Positions 26,429 to 36,138 of a stretch of DNA of 64,000 nucleotides are shown one piece after another (within the stretch, counting starts at the first letter, position 1; each line of letters opens with the position of its first letter). Position numbers and translations under genes: made by a program. Source of the DNA: Oceanobacillus zhaokaii. GTDB lineage: Bacteria; Bacillota; Bacilli; Bacillales; Amphibacillaceae. The DNA is taken from the NCBI RefSeq assembly GCF_003352005.1, contig NZ_CP024848.1:3419001-3483000 (forward strand). The letters run 5' to 3'. The notes below the pieces were generated by a model. The model ran no database searches and was not told where the DNA came from. It was given only the letters and a program-made list of their open reading frames with translations.

Positions 26429-27303
26429 ATAGAAACACCCACCTTTTTACGCAAGAAAATCACTAGAATGCTAAGGGCAAGTACAATGGCAAAGAACACC
26501 ATTAATAGGGCCGAGGCCTTCCCAAGTTGGAAATATTGGAAACCTAATACATATCCATAAATGTTTAGTGTCTGTGAAGATGTTCCTGGTCCCCCTTGAG
26601 TCGTTGCATAGATAATATCGAATGTTTTTAATGCATCAATCAAACGAAGCAAGACAGCTGAGTATATAGTTGGCTGCAAAAGCGGCAAGGTGATCTTCCA
26701 AAAGATTTGAAAACGATTAGCCCCATCCACAATAGCTGCTTCATAGGGATCCTTTGGCAGTGAAACAAGCCCTGCAAGGACAATGAGAGCGATCATAGGA
26801 GTCCATTCCCATACATCAATGATAATCAAAGATGGGAGAACAAGATCAGGCGATGCCAGCCATTCCTGAGCTGGTAAACCCATGACTTGTAAAAAAATAT
26901 TGGCAACACCTACATTGGGTTCGTAAATTAAAACCCAAACTAGACCGATGGCTACTGGTGTTGCAACCATTGGAAGAAGGAAAAGGGTTTTCACAATTCC
27001 TTTACCAATAAAATGTGCGTTTAACAAAAGAGCAAGAAGTACCCCAAGTACAGTCTGCACTGCAACAGCAATAAAGGTAAAATAAAAAGTGGTCCAAAGC
27101 GACTGCCGAAACAATTCATCTGCAAATAGCTCTTTATAATTTTCGAAAGCTACCCACAAAGGTGGCGCCACATTTGACATGCTCCATTCATTGAAACTAA
27201 GCCAGAAGGTATAACCAATTGGAAAAACCATCATCAAGGCCACAAATAGTACTGCCGGGAGAGGGTAAATCCATTTTACATGTTTGTCGAACCAGTAAGA
27301 CAT
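26425..27303 (-). CDS. Sugar ABC transporter permease, MalF type
   Basis: This 292-residue permease has a first membrane segment at IYPLPAVLFVALMMVFPIG and an EAA-type loop DPYEAAIVDGANRF. It resembles the trehalose/maltose-type permeases that end with a FLRKKVGVSI tail. It works with the MalG-type partner and the lipoprotein of this operon. A long hairpin lies between the binding-protein gene and this gene. Confidence 0.92.
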   Translation of the reverse strand: MSYWFDKHVKWIYPLPAVLFVALMMVFPIGYTFWLSFNEWSMSNVAPPLWVAFENYKELFADELFRQSLWTTFYFTFIAVAVQTVLGVLLALLLNAHFIGKGIVKTLFLLPMVATPVAIGLVWVLIYEPNVGVANIFLQVMGLPAQEWLASPDLVLPSLIIIDVWEWTPMIALIVLAGLVSLPKDPYEAAIVDGANRFQIFWKITLPLLQPTIYSAVLLRLIDALKTFDIIYATTQGGPGTSSQTLNIYGYVLGFQYFQLGKASALLMVFFAIVLALSILVIFLRKKVGVSI

Positions 27304-27350
27304 GCTGTCTTCTCCTTTCCTTCAAAAACCAAATATATGGACAATTTAAC

Positions 27351-27387
27351 CAAGGAAAATGACTTCTGAAGAGAGTCAATTTCCTTG
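27351..27387 (-). terminator. Intercistronic hairpin after the binding-protein gene
   Basis: Arms of 14 bases (CAAGGAAAATGACT and AGTCAATTTCCTTG) pair with a single mismatch around a 9-base loop, directly after the binding-protein stop. This hairpin lies between binding protein and permease, as in the other two ABC operons here. Confidence 0.65.
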
Positions 27388-27393
27388 ATTCTC

Positions 27394-28713
27394 TTATTCC
27401 TTATCCAGAATATCTTGGAAGGCTTTGTTGGCTTCCTCTGCTTCAGCTTTTACGTCCTTACCTTCAATCGCTGCATTTATGACATCACCGATTGCATCCC
27501 TTGCCGCACCCACATTGACAATAGCAGGGCGGTCATACGGTATACCATATTTGTTGTTTGTCACAATAGCCTCCGCGAGATCTTTAGGGAATTTCTCCGT
27601 TCCCTCTGGTGATTCCCATACAGAAGTAAGAGCACCTGTAATTCCAGTTTTTTGGAGTTTCAAAACAATATCCTTACTTGTTGCCCACTTCACGAATTCC
27701 CATGCTGCATCTTTCTTTTCAGAATTGGCTCCGATTGCAACAGCCCATGCTGGAGGAGCAGCCACATGGTTTCCTCCGGGACCAGCAGGGAACGGTGCAA
27801 AACCAACTTTATCTGCCACGTTTGATTTCGAAGGATCGGTTGCGTTCGTATAGAGCGCAGATGCATCCGTATAGAACACTGCTTTTCCTTGTGTAAAGAC
27901 AGCCATTGCTTCAGGCCAGCTCATGTTTAATGTTCCAGGAGGGCCATAGTCCTTTAGCATACCACCATAATATTCGAAAGCATCAATAGCCTCAGGCGTA
28001 TTCAGGGTAGCTTTTCCATCTTTCATGAAATCTGCACCATGGCTATATAGGAAACTTGAAAACTGAGTAACGGCTGGGGAACGCTTCCCACGAGCTACAA
28101 ACCCATACAAACCGTTATCGGGATCGCTCAATTGCTCTGCCTGTTCTTTCAACTCATCCAACGTGGTCGGAGGTGTAAGTCCTGCTTCATCTAGAATATC
28201 TTTACGATAGTATAAAACGGTCGATTCAGTCACGACCGGAAACCCATAAAGATTGTCCCCTTTTTTCACACTGCCTAAAGCAGAAGGAATAAAATCATCA
28301 GTAGAGCTTTTTTCTTTTGAAACGTAATCATTTAATGTAGCGAAGTAGCCATTTTTCTCAAATTGCTTTCCATCTTGAAGCGGGCGGAACATAACAACAT
28401 CTATACTTTTTGCATTCGCAGCAAATTCGACCGAGGTCTTTTGAGAAAGCTGGTCTTCAAAGTAGCTGTCAACTTTCACCTTTATACCCGTTTCTTTTTC
28501 AAATTCAGGAAGAAGTGGCTTGATCGCTTCGGTCCATGGATGATTAGCTGCTACCAATCGAATCGTTTGACTTTGCTCTTCAGTAGAGGTGTTGCCAGTT
28601 TCAGCTGTACTCTCCTTTGTTCCTCCACTACACCCCCAAAGTACAGCACTTAAACCTACTACAACTGCAAATGTTAAGCTGACTTTCCTCAAGTGATTCC
28701 ATTTCTTTCTCAT
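27394..28713 (-). CDS. Sugar ABC transporter substrate-binding lipoprotein
   Basis: The 439-residue protein has a lipoprotein signal ending LWGC with Cys28, then a Ser/Thr/Glu-rich linker (about residues 29-46). The family 1 binding-protein fold follows: IRLVAANHPWTEA, EKETGIKVKVDSYFEDQL, VLYYRKDILDEAGLTPP and GHVAAPPAWAVA-like ligand loops. It is tethered outside the cell and feeds the two permeases. Start follows GGGAGG. A cre site lies about 155 bases upstream. It is the first gene of an orphan importer operon, and its substrate is unknown. Confidence 0.91.
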   Translation of the reverse strand: MRKKWNHLRKVSLTFAVVVGLSAVLWGCSGGTKESTAETGNTSTEEQSQTIRLVAANHPWTEAIKPLLPEFEKETGIKVKVDSYFEDQLSQKTSVEFAANAKSIDVVMFRPLQDGKQFEKNGYFATLNDYVSKEKSSTDDFIPSALGSVKKGDNLYGFPVVTESTVLYYRKDILDEAGLTPPTTLDELKEQAEQLSDPDNGLYGFVARGKRSPAVTQFSSFLYSHGADFMKDGKATLNTPEAIDAFEYYGGMLKDYGPPGTLNMSWPEAMAVFTQGKAVFYTDASALYTNATDPSKSNVADKVGFAPFPAGPGGNHVAAPPAWAVAIGANSEKKDAAWEFVKWATSKDIVLKLQKTGITGALTSVWESPEGTEKFPKDLAEAIVTNNKYGIPYDRPAIVNVGAARDAIGDVINAAIEGKDVKAEAEEANKAFQDILDKE

Positions 28714-28865
28714 ATTAATCCTCCCTTATTTATGTGTATATTTATAAACTTTTTACAGACGCCCCCACGACACCTCCTGCGTTAATCTCTACTTTTAGTT
28801 CATTTCTAAGAAGACGAGGTTCATTAATTTCCAACAGCTCGATATCATTTAATCAACCGTCACCA

Positions 28866-28879
28866 TTAAAACGCTTTCA
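28866..28879. promoter_or_regulatory. cre-like site upstream of the orphan ABC operon
   Basis: On the minus strand TGAAAGCGTTTTAA agrees with TGWAANCGNTNWCA at 13 of 14 positions, about 155 bases before the binding-protein start. It suggests CcpA control. No convincing promoter was located beside it. Confidence 0.5.
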
Positions 28880-29509
28880 TTCATTCTGACTGAAGCACTA
28901 TTCTTGTGTATTTGCAAGAATTATTAGCTTTGCATAAGAATTTTTCCCTATCTAATCGACTAGATAGGGAGATTATACCATCCAACCTGTTTATTGTCTA
29001 TAAAATTAAAATATTCTATATTCAAGATATAGTCACATTATTTATATAGATTCATACTATTTTAATATTAGGAAATAGCAATAGGCAGGATACCCTCAGT
29101 GAACACTCTTATTCTTGTTTAAACCTCTCGGACAGCTCTCGTGGTTTAAATGAGATTAGTTTCACTACTTAAGAAGTTCCTATGGCAAAGAATTCTGGCA
29201 GTGGTAGTTTCCAACACCAATAACCTATTTTTCTACTAAATTCAGAGAGGCGGAATAAAAAAGGCCAACAGAATCGTTCTTCTGGTCTTCCAAAGAAAAA
29301 CTAGGCAATGAGAAAAGCCATAATGATTCTCTTTCGGTAAAATAGAAGTGTCTAATCAGGTATCACGAAATGTACAGGAAATATAGTACAGATGGAATCA
29401 ATCAAAATAAACACATAGAAGGGATAGGATAAAGGCTGGTAAATCTAAGATAAGGCGGAGTTAGACCACACAGTTGTAAGTTAAATAAAAAGTTACAATT
29501 CAAATAAAA

Positions 29510-29555
29510 TTGCTATACCTAATGGTAAGAAACGCTTACTCATTGGGTATAGCAA
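29510..29555 (-). terminator. Terminator-like hairpin downstream of the HAD gene
   Basis: A 15-base stem (TTGCTATACCTAATG with CATTGGGTATAGCAA, one G-U pair) encloses a loop that has its own short repeat (GTAAG/CTTAC). A and T tracts flank it on both sides, so it could stop transcription from either side. Confidence 0.7.
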
Positions 29556-29726
29556 CTTTTAACTTTTGATACTTAATCACTCACATTTCATTGAATGTCC
29601 TTATTTTACAGATATTTTATATTCAACATCACTACCCGAATTTTACCGAATATAAGCGTATTTATTTTGTCGATATTTCCCCGGAAATGATAGAAATCAT
29701 CCTAATTTCGCCATATCAAATACTAC

Positions 29727-30503
29727 TTACAACAACCCAACCATCTTCAACCCATGCAATATCCCATCATCACCAACATGCTTCGTTACATACTTCGCTA
29801 CCTTTTTTGCCTCTTCATGTCCATTGCCCATTGCAATACTATTTGGAATAAGCTTCAGCATTTCGATATCATTCAACCCATCACCAAACGCATAAACATC
29901 TTGCAGATCGATGCCTAAATGACGTACAAGCTGTTCAATTCCGTTTGCCTTGGAACCTCCCATTGGAATTACATCTAATGAATATGTATGCCATCTTACG
30001 AAATCAAGTTCTGGAAACTTATTCTGATACATATAATCATTTTCTTCTGTGCAGAAAAGCAGTGTTTGGTAAATTTCCCGCCCTTTAAAAAAGGAAGGAT
30101 TATATGTTAGTTCACTATTAACCTTAAGTGAATCTATTGCTTCATTAATTTGTTCATGGCTCTCAATATTAGAATTCCATTCCGCTTCGTTCATATATAC
30201 TAACGGATGTTCCTTTTCCATAGAGAATCTTGTCAATTCTGCTAATTTATCCGGATCAATCGCATTCTTATAAATGACTTCGTTATTATGTACAACGTAT
30301 TGCCCATTAAAGCTTACATATGCATCAATGTTTAGCTCGGCTTGTAATTCCTTAAAATTAAACGGCGAGCGACCAGTTGCAATCGCGATCTCATGGCCTT
30401 GATCATGTAATTGCCCAATTGCCTTCTTTGTCGATGCAGGTAGCTTTTTCTCATCATCAAAAAGCGTTCCATCAATGTCGAAAAATATCAGTTTTTTTGT
30501 CAT
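29727..30503 (-). CDS. HAD-superfamily sugar-phosphate phosphatase, Cof/YkrA type
   Basis: The 258-residue protein has the four HAD motifs of the Cof subfamily: DIDGTLFDD near residue 9 with the nucleophile and acid Asp, IATGRSPF, the lysine in PMGGSKANG and GDGLNDIEML near the C-terminus. Cap-domain size fits class IIB. Such enzymes dephosphorylate a range of sugar phosphates and flavin or pyridoxal phosphates in the cytoplasm. It stands alone between two terminators. GAGGGAT precedes its ATG. The substrate cannot be told from the sequence. Confidence 0.9.
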   Translation of the reverse strand: MTKKLIFFDIDGTLFDDEKKLPASTKKAIGQLHDQGHEIAIATGRSPFNFKELQAELNIDAYVSFNGQYVVHNNEVIYKNAIDPDKLAELTRFSMEKEHPLVYMNEAEWNSNIESHEQINEAIDSLKVNSELTYNPSFFKGREIYQTLLFCTEENDYMYQNKFPELDFVRWHTYSLDVIPMGGSKANGIEQLVRHLGIDLQDVYAFGDGLNDIEMLKLIPNSIAMGNGHEEAKKVAKYVTKHVGDDGILHGLKMVGLL

Positions 30504-30615
30504 GTCATATCCCTCGCTTTTTGATACTACTATAGCACAGATATTGTGTGTTCCTAAGATTATGAAATTTTGAACGGGATTTATACTTCAATGAAAGTAT
30601 ACTGAAACTTGTGGT

Positions 30616-30694
30616 TTAACCAAGCCATGTAGAGACCGGCTTCGTTGCACTTATGTAGTACGAAAGCTTGGTACTTTTTAATTACTAAAAATAC
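30616..30694. repeat. Dispersed repeat, copy 2
   Basis: The stretch shares GTTGCACTTATGTAGTA, followed by GAAAG and a complementary ACTTTTTAATTACTA, with 61344-61430. It also shares the GCACTTAT core with 16841-16920. The element contains an internal inverted repeat (TAGTA...GAAAG / CTTT...TACTA). Confidence 0.55.
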
Positions 30695-30739
30695 TAGACT
30701 CAATTACAGGTATAAATCCTGCAAACTGAATCTAGTATT
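30690..30739 (-). terminator. Terminator of the mannitol operon
   Basis: Arms AATACTAGACTCA and TGAATCTAGTATT pair with a single mismatch. On the minus strand they are followed by TTTTAG, about 110 bases after mtlD. The loop is long (24 bases), so strength is uncertain. Confidence 0.55.
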
Positions 30740-30846
30740 TCATCATCAATATTTGAAGTTTTTCGTAGTTGAATTGATTTTAATGTCCAAGCAATTAGGA
30801 TATGAAATCAAGCTGTTCGAGCGCAAAGTCCACTCAACTCTTTCTC

Positions 30847-31998
30847 CTACTCCAACCCCTCAACTTCCCGCAAAATCACCCCAGTAAGCGGATGATCTGC
30901 AGCTAACCCCGAAACCTTTTCAAGCGTTTTAACAATACCATTATCAGCGATTATTTGCTGTAATTCAACGGCTTCTTTGTCTTCATCGAATTTGTAGTTC
31001 AGAGCTGCAGCAATTGTTTTTGCAAGGTATGTTGGCTCTTTCCCGCCAGTTACTTCCATATATACACTTGCAGGACGGATTAAGCGATCATTTGCTCCTA
31101 GCTTACGAATTGGACCACGAGCAACCCTTGTTACATCGTCAGAGATATATGGATTCATAAACCTGCCAATAATTTTATCGATGTATTCTTGATGTTCAGC
31201 TCGATCAAAGTCATATGTTTGGATGACTGCTTCACCGGATTCTGCTAATGCTCCTTTGATGATTTCTTGAACTTTTTCATCATGCATTGCTTCATTAATT
31301 GTTTTGTAACCCATTTGGCGACCAATATAAGCCGGGACTGCGTGACCTGTGTTAACTGTAAATAGTTTTCTTTCGATGTAAGGTTTTAAATCCTCTACAT
31401 AGGTTACACTGTTAATTGCTGGGACTTCCCCTTTAAATGCTGGCTCCTCTACTACCCATTCAAAGTAGGGTTCTACAGAAACTTCTAAAGGATCCTCGTT
31501 TACTTGATTTGGTACAATCCGGTCAACAGCGGCATTTGGGAATCCGTAAAGTTCATCAAATGCGTTGTGCTCTGCTTCTGTGATATGGCTGTATACTTTC
31601 TCTTTTAATAAATCACTGCCGCCAACCATGTTTTCACAAGCAATTAAATTCAGTGGCTTCTTGTTTGTTTTCGCTCGTTCACTTAAGCCTTTTGCGATTA
31701 ACTCAGAAATAATTGCTAAGATATTCGGTCCAACAGCAGTTGTGATGAGGTCTGCTTCGCGAATAGCTTCAATCACTTTGTCTGGATCGGCGATACTATT
31801 GATTGCAGATACATTTTTCACTGTCACTGTTTCACTTTCTTCAGCGGCAAGCACGACATTGTATTGCTGCTTCTTATTTATTTCTTCAACTGTCGCTGCA
31901 TTTACGTCTACAAATGTTGTGTGGTAGTTTGCTTGATTCAATAATAGTCCAATAAAACCTCTACCAATATTTCCTGCTCCAAAATGTACTGCTAACAT
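30847..31998 (-). CDS. mtlD: Mannitol-1-phosphate 5-dehydrogenase
   Basis: It oxidises mannitol 1-phosphate to fructose 6-phosphate with NAD, completing mannitol entry into glycolysis. The 383-residue protein starts MLAVHFGAGNIGRGFIG, the NAD-binding loop of this polyol dehydrogenase family. It has the NLIACENMVGGSD segment, PNAAVDRIVP, and KLFTVNTGHAVPAYIG with the catalytic lysine and histidine region. Length is standard. It is the last gene of the operon and directly abuts mtlF. GAGGTG lies six bases before the ATG. Confidence 0.97.
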   Translation of the reverse strand: MLAVHFGAGNIGRGFIGLLLNQANYHTTFVDVNAATVEEINKKQQYNVVLAAEESETVTVKNVSAINSIADPDKVIEAIREADLITTAVGPNILAIISELIAKGLSERAKTNKKPLNLIACENMVGGSDLLKEKVYSHITEAEHNAFDELYGFPNAAVDRIVPNQVNEDPLEVSVEPYFEWVVEEPAFKGEVPAINSVTYVEDLKPYIERKLFTVNTGHAVPAYIGRQMGYKTINEAMHDEKVQEIIKGALAESGEAVIQTYDFDRAEHQEYIDKIIGRFMNPYISDDVTRVARGPIRKLGANDRLIRPASVYMEVTGGKEPTYLAKTIAAALNYKFDEDKEAVELQQIIADNGIVKTLEKVSGLAADHPLTGVILREVEGLE

Positions 31999-32436
31999 TT
32001 AGTTCACCTCTTCAAAAATACGAATGATTTCTTCTTTTGAAGTTGCATCCACTATTTTTTGGATATTTTCTTCTTCTGATAAAACGATCGCAATATTTGA
32101 AAGAACCTCTAGATGATCATCGCCTTTTCCAGCGATTCCAATTAAAATTTTAACAATATTTTCATCACCAAAATCAACGCCATCTGGTACTGTTACAACG
32201 GATAAGCCAGTTTCTATTACTTGGTCCTTCGCGTCCTCCGTACCATGAGGAATAGCAACGTTATTTCCCATAAACGTAGATGTTAATTCTTCTCTTTCTA
32301 ACATTTTATCTACATAAGACGCGTTTACGTAGCCATTATCAACGAGGATTCCACCTGTATATCGAATTGCCTCTTCCTTATTATTCAAACTTACATTTAA
32401 CTGGATATTATTTTCACTTAGTATTTCTTTTGCCAT
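31999..32436 (-). CDS. mtlF: PTS mannitol-specific IIA component
   Basis: This 145-residue phosphocarrier transfers phosphate from HPr to the IIB domain of MtlA. The active histidine is in GNNVAIPHGTEDAKD, typical of the mannitol/fructose IIA family. I prefer the ATG at 32436 (MAKEILSENN) over the GTG at 32448, because GGGAG abuts the latter and lies 11 bases before the former. A separate IIA matches an MtlA that ends after IIB. It is the third gene of the operon. Confidence 0.95.
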   Translation of the reverse strand: MAKEILSENNIQLNVSLNNKEEAIRYTGGILVDNGYVNASYVDKMLEREELTSTFMGNNVAIPHGTEDAKDQVIETGLSVVTVPDGVDFGDENIVKILIGIAGKGDDHLEVLSNIAIVLSEEENIQKIVDATSKEEIIRIFEEVN

Positions 32437-32451
32437 TACTTGATGCACTCC

Positions 32452-34560
32452 CTATAATAAATTTTTTTCGATTAAAAACTGCTGAAACTGTTCAGCTAAA
32501 TATTGTTTTACCTTTGCCTCATCACCTGTTGCAAATAACGCGATGCTCATCGGATCTTGGATTAACAAACTGCTTAAGAAACTAAAGACCTCCAGCACTT
32601 CTTGATTCACCATTTCCGGGGCGAGCATTAATAATATCGTGTCCACTCTCATTTGTTCATTGTCCATCCCCTGAATCGTTAGCGGATTGGCTAATGCATA
32701 AATGGTGAAGCTTGATTTGATGATGTCATTTGAACGGGTATGATAAAGTGCTGCAGATGTATTAGGAATACCTAGTCCACTTAACTGTTCCCTTTCTTGC
32801 AGTCTTTTAACAACCTTTTCTTTATTTTGTATCATTTTTTCTGTTTCTAATGTCTTGCAGGCACCCTTTAGGATCGAATCGATTGTCTGATTTTCTGATG
32901 TCTGCTGAATATGGAATGAATCCAGAAGATCCAAAATCGCTTTTGAGTAATTCTGGATTGCTTCTATATTAAGTATAATGTCACTGTTTTCTGCTCTCTC
33001 GTGAACAGTATTTGGTGCAACACTGTTTTTTCCCGACTGAAAGCTGAGCTTCCGTTGTCTCACCTTTTTCTTGATGCGGTGTACTTCTCCATTGGTTAAC
33101 ATTGGCGATGTTTGAAAGTATTCCCGGTCGAATCCCTTTAATGGAATCGTGGAGACGATAATGTCATATCGCTCAAGGTCCAAATGACGCAAATCAAAGA
33201 GTGATTTATTATCCACCTTTTTGATTTCCGGAACTCGTTGCATTAACTTAGTCGCAAGCATCTTTGCCGTACCAATTCCACTAGAGCAAATCACTAAAGC
33301 CCGTAAATCTAACTCTTTCTCATCATTTAATATCGTGGAAGCGAAGTGGAGCACAAGATAGCCAATTTCATCGTCGGGAAAGTCCATATCTGGAAATGTC
33401 TCACGAACACCATCCTGGATCAAATAAAATAAATCATGATAATCAACCATGATTTCCTTGATCATCGGATTCTTAATTTGCATGCGTTGCTGCAAGCGAT
33501 AGATGGTTGGTTTTAAATGAGCTACTAAGTCATGCAGTAACGAAGCATTCTTCGTTAGATCGACATTTACATTTTTGCTAACATATTGAATCAATGCCTT
33601 TGCTTGAAACGCAATATCGATACTAGATTCTTCTATTAAATATTCTTGATCCACTCGTACTTTTGCACCCATTAAATGCATTGTTATATAGCCAATCTCA
33701 TCATCTGGAATATCAAGCTTCAGCTTCTTTTCCAGCTTATTAATCATGCTTTTTGCAATCGCATATTCTTTCGTTCTTTCAATTCGTTGCAAAAAAGCTT
33801 GATCAAACTTAATCATTTCCCCTTTTTGCAGCCGTTCCATCGCGAGTGCAAGATGAACAACAAGTCCAATATGGGCGCTGTCCGCTAATTCATACGGTAA
33901 TACACCTCTTGCACTTTCCACGACACTTTCAATTATGCTCAGCTTTTCTGGATTAACAAAATGCAATAAACGATTGGAAATAGCATTCAAATGATGTGTT
34001 GACTTCTTTTGAATGCTATCTTTTATCAAGGTGACAAACTCAAAAGGATCAACATGCTTTGTAATTAAGTAACTCAACGCAGCACGTTTCTCCTCTTCAT
34101 TTCCCTCTATTTCCACACCATATCCTCTTTTTCTAACTAAGACAAGATGGAATGTTGCAACTTCCTCTTCAAGCTGATCCAAATCATGACTAATTGTTGC
34201 TTCTGTTACTTTTAATTCATCTGCAAGGGTGAACAGTTTAACAGGCTCATTCATTTCTAGAAGTGTTGCCAGGATAACGGATTGCCTCTCCTCTGGTGAA
34301 AAGTCATAGATCGATACATCGGAAAGCGCGAATTGGAGCTGAAGTTTATCTGTCTCGTCACCAATGATTTTGATTCCGACACCGGACTTTTTCGTTAATT
34401 CTAAGTGATAACCGAAAAGTATTTTCTCGACACTCTTTAAGTCACGATGGATCGTTCGTTCACTTACATCAACCGCTTCAGCAATCGTTCTTACCGTTAG
34501 ATCCCCATCATTCTTCAATAAAAGATCGATTATTTTCCGTTCACGACTAGTAATATTCAA
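32452..34560 (-). CDS. mtlR: Mannitol operon activator MtlR
   Basis: The 702-residue PRD activator has an N-terminal DeoR-like helix-turn-helix (LTVRTIAEAVDVSERTIHRDL, split in motif about residues 20-40), a second winged helix, two PRDs, a IIB-like domain (ALVICSSGIGTAKML) and a C-terminal IIA-like domain. In Bacillus and Geobacillus, MtlR is activated by HPr phosphorylation and by loss of phosphate from its IIB and IIA domains. The start is a TTG at 34560 with GGGGGTG about eight bases before. Position between mtlA and mtlF is the Geobacillus order. It presumably acts on the site upstream of mtlA. Confidence 0.95.
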   Translation of the reverse strand: MNITSRERKIIDLLLKNDGDLTVRTIAEAVDVSERTIHRDLKSVEKILFGYHLELTKKSGVGIKIIGDETDKLQLQFALSDVSIYDFSPEERQSVILATLLEMNEPVKLFTLADELKVTEATISHDLDQLEEEVATFHLVLVRKRGYGVEIEGNEEEKRAALSYLITKHVDPFEFVTLIKDSIQKKSTHHLNAISNRLLHFVNPEKLSIIESVVESARGVLPYELADSAHIGLVVHLALAMERLQKGEMIKFDQAFLQRIERTKEYAIAKSMINKLEKKLKLDIPDDEIGYITMHLMGAKVRVDQEYLIEESSIDIAFQAKALIQYVSKNVNVDLTKNASLLHDLVAHLKPTIYRLQQRMQIKNPMIKEIMVDYHDLFYLIQDGVRETFPDMDFPDDEIGYLVLHFASTILNDEKELDLRALVICSSGIGTAKMLATKLMQRVPEIKKVDNKSLFDLRHLDLERYDIIVSTIPLKGFDREYFQTSPMLTNGEVHRIKKKVRQRKLSFQSGKNSVAPNTVHERAENSDIILNIEAIQNYSKAILDLLDSFHIQQTSENQTIDSILKGACKTLETEKMIQNKEKVVKRLQEREQLSGLGIPNTSAALYHTRSNDIIKSSFTIYALANPLTIQGMDNEQMRVDTILLMLAPEMVNQEVLEVFSFLSSLLIQDPMSIALFATGDEAKVKQYLAEQFQQFLIEKNLL

Positions 34561-34593
34561 TACTGTTCACCCCCTTACAGTAACATAACATTA

Positions 34594-36021
34594 TTATTTC
34601 AGACGATTCACGAGCTCATCGTATTTTGGACTATTTAAGAAGTTTTCTACAGATATATGCTCAGCTGTTGGAAGTTTCGCTTTTGCACGATCCGTTAAAT
34701 CTTTATGGGTGATAACGATATCGGCATCATCCGGAATTTCATTAATTGCTTTGTTTGTAACAAAAATATCAATGTCTGATTTCTTAAATTTATTCTTAAG
34801 AAGGGAGGCACCCATTGCACTTGACCCCATTCCAGCATCACATGCAAAGATAATTTTATTAATATCTTCTGTGCGTTTCGCTTCGGATGCTGCTTCGTCT
34901 TTCTCAGCCGCTTCTTTGTTCAGTGTTCCCGCCACAGAGCTTTTCTTCCCTTTCATTTCTTCCATTTTGCTCGTTGCTTCAGATAAGTCTTCTTCCTCTG
35001 CTTTACTCGATTTCAAAATGATTGCAGATATAATAAAGGAAACAACCGCTGCTACTAGCACACCAGCGATAACACCAAGGTAACTATCTTTCGCTGTCAT
35101 TGCTAATACCGCAATGATACTACCAGGTGAAGCTGCTGCTACTAATCCAGCTCCGAAGATTTGGAATACGAATACACCACTTACACCACCAGCAATTGCT
35201 GCTAAAATTAATGCTGGCTTCATTAACACGTATGGGAAGTAAATTTCGTGAATCCCACCGAAAAATTGGATAATAGCTGCACCAGGTGCAGAGCTTCTTG
35301 ATGCACCTTTTCCAAAGAAAGTGAATGCAAGCAAAATACCTAGTCCTGGACCAGGGTTCGCTTCAAGCAAGAAGAGGATTGATTTTCCTGCTTCAGCCGC
35401 TTGTTCTAGCCCAAGTGGTGTTAAAATACCATGATTAATTGCGTTGTTCAAGAATAAAATTTTCGCTGGCTCAACAATGATATTTGCCAGTGGTAATAAA
35501 TTCGCTCCAACAATTACTTCAACCCCAGCTGCAAGTAAACCGGTTAGTGAGCCCACAACTGGTCCTATTCCCCATAAGCCAAAGATTGCCAGAATTGCGG
35601 CTAGAATCCCCGCAGAGAAATTATTATAAAGCATTTCAAATCCTTGACGAATTCGATGCTGGAATAATTCATCAACTTTCTTCATCAAATACCCAGCTAA
35701 TGGACCGATAATCATAGCCCCAAGGAACATCGGTACATCTGCACCAACAATAACCCCCATTGCTGCAGTCGCACCTACGACCCCACCGCGTAAGTCATAA
35801 ACCATTCGTCCACCTGTAAACGCTATTAATAGCGGTAACAGATACTTAATCGTTGGGTCAACTAAAGCTGCAATATCCTCATTTGGCCACCAGCCATCTG
35901 GAATAAATAAAGCTGTAATGATTCCCCATGCGATAAAAGCACTAATATTAGGCATAACCATGCCACTCAAATAACTACCAAAACGTTGCAATTTGGCCCG
36001 GAAGCCCGTTTTTTCAGCCAT
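34594..36021 (-). CDS. mtlA: PTS mannitol-specific IICB component
   Basis: The 475-residue membrane protein takes up mannitol and phosphorylates it. The IIC part (about residues 15-340) has the mannitol IIC landmarks MVMPNISAFIAWG, GGRMVYDLRGG and the substrate motif GGIHEIYFPYVLM. The IIB domain (about residues 385-475) carries the phosphocysteine in IIFACDAGMGSSAMG. There is no fused IIA, which is encoded by mtlF. A charged, repetitive linker rich in Glu, Lys and Ala joins the two domains. First gene of the operon, with a clear promoter and putative MtlR site. Confidence 0.97.
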   Translation of the reverse strand: MAEKTGFRAKLQRFGSYLSGMVMPNISAFIAWGIITALFIPDGWWPNEDIAALVDPTIKYLLPLLIAFTGGRMVYDLRGGVVGATAAMGVIVGADVPMFLGAMIIGPLAGYLMKKVDELFQHRIRQGFEMLYNNFSAGILAAILAIFGLWGIGPVVGSLTGLLAAGVEVIVGANLLPLANIIVEPAKILFLNNAINHGILTPLGLEQAAEAGKSILFLLEANPGPGLGILLAFTFFGKGASRSSAPGAAIIQFFGGIHEIYFPYVLMKPALILAAIAGGVSGVFVFQIFGAGLVAAASPGSIIAVLAMTAKDSYLGVIAGVLVAAVVSFIISAIILKSSKAEEEDLSEATSKMEEMKGKKSSVAGTLNKEAAEKDEAASEAKRTEDINKIIFACDAGMGSSAMGASLLKNKFKKSDIDIFVTNKAINEIPDDADIVITHKDLTDRAKAKLPTAEHISVENFLNSPKYDELVNRLK

Positions 36022-36080
36022 AATAATACTCCTCTCAAAGTAAAAAAATTATAATTAATCCTTAGTTCTATCGTAGGAGT

Positions 36081-36138
36081 TTAATACGTAATAATCAATG
36101 TAATGTAAACAGCAATTTGGCAAATGTAATGTTGACAA
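36081..36138 (-). promoter_or_regulatory. mtlA promoter and putative MtlR operator
   Basis: On the minus strand TTTACA (36104-36109), 17 bases and TATTAA (36081-36086) form the promoter. Directly upstream of the -35, 36117-36138 holds an imperfect palindrome with TTGGCAA and TTGACAA ends, resembling MtlR boxes (TTGNCA...TGNCAA). This is the correct position for an activator. Confidence 0.65.

Larger units (their letters stand above)
28714..29726. other. One-kilobase gap with gene-like debris
   Basis: No intact gene is present. On the minus strand 28763-28855 reads NDIELLEINEPRLL, then RNELKVEINAGG, then VVGASVKSL and a stop. It looks like the end of a real protein, but in-frame stops lie just upstream. 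On the plus strand 29149-29238 reads MRLVSLLKKFLWQRILAVVVS before stopping, possibly the N-terminus of a lost membrane protein. A cre site and a terminator are listed separately. Elsewhere I see nothing definable. Confidence 0.4.
30504..30846. other. Intergenic region with dispersed repeat and mtl terminator
   Basis: This 343-base gap holds repeat copy 2 (30616-30694) and the terminator of the mannitol operon (30690-30739). No coding frame is convincing. The HAD promoter must lie at its left end, but I did not find a clear one. Confidence 0.6.

Noticed and set aside
29521..29541. GTAAG-AAAC-GCTTAC loop resembling a cre site
   Set aside because: It has two or more mismatches to the consensus in every register and forms the loop of a terminator hairpin.
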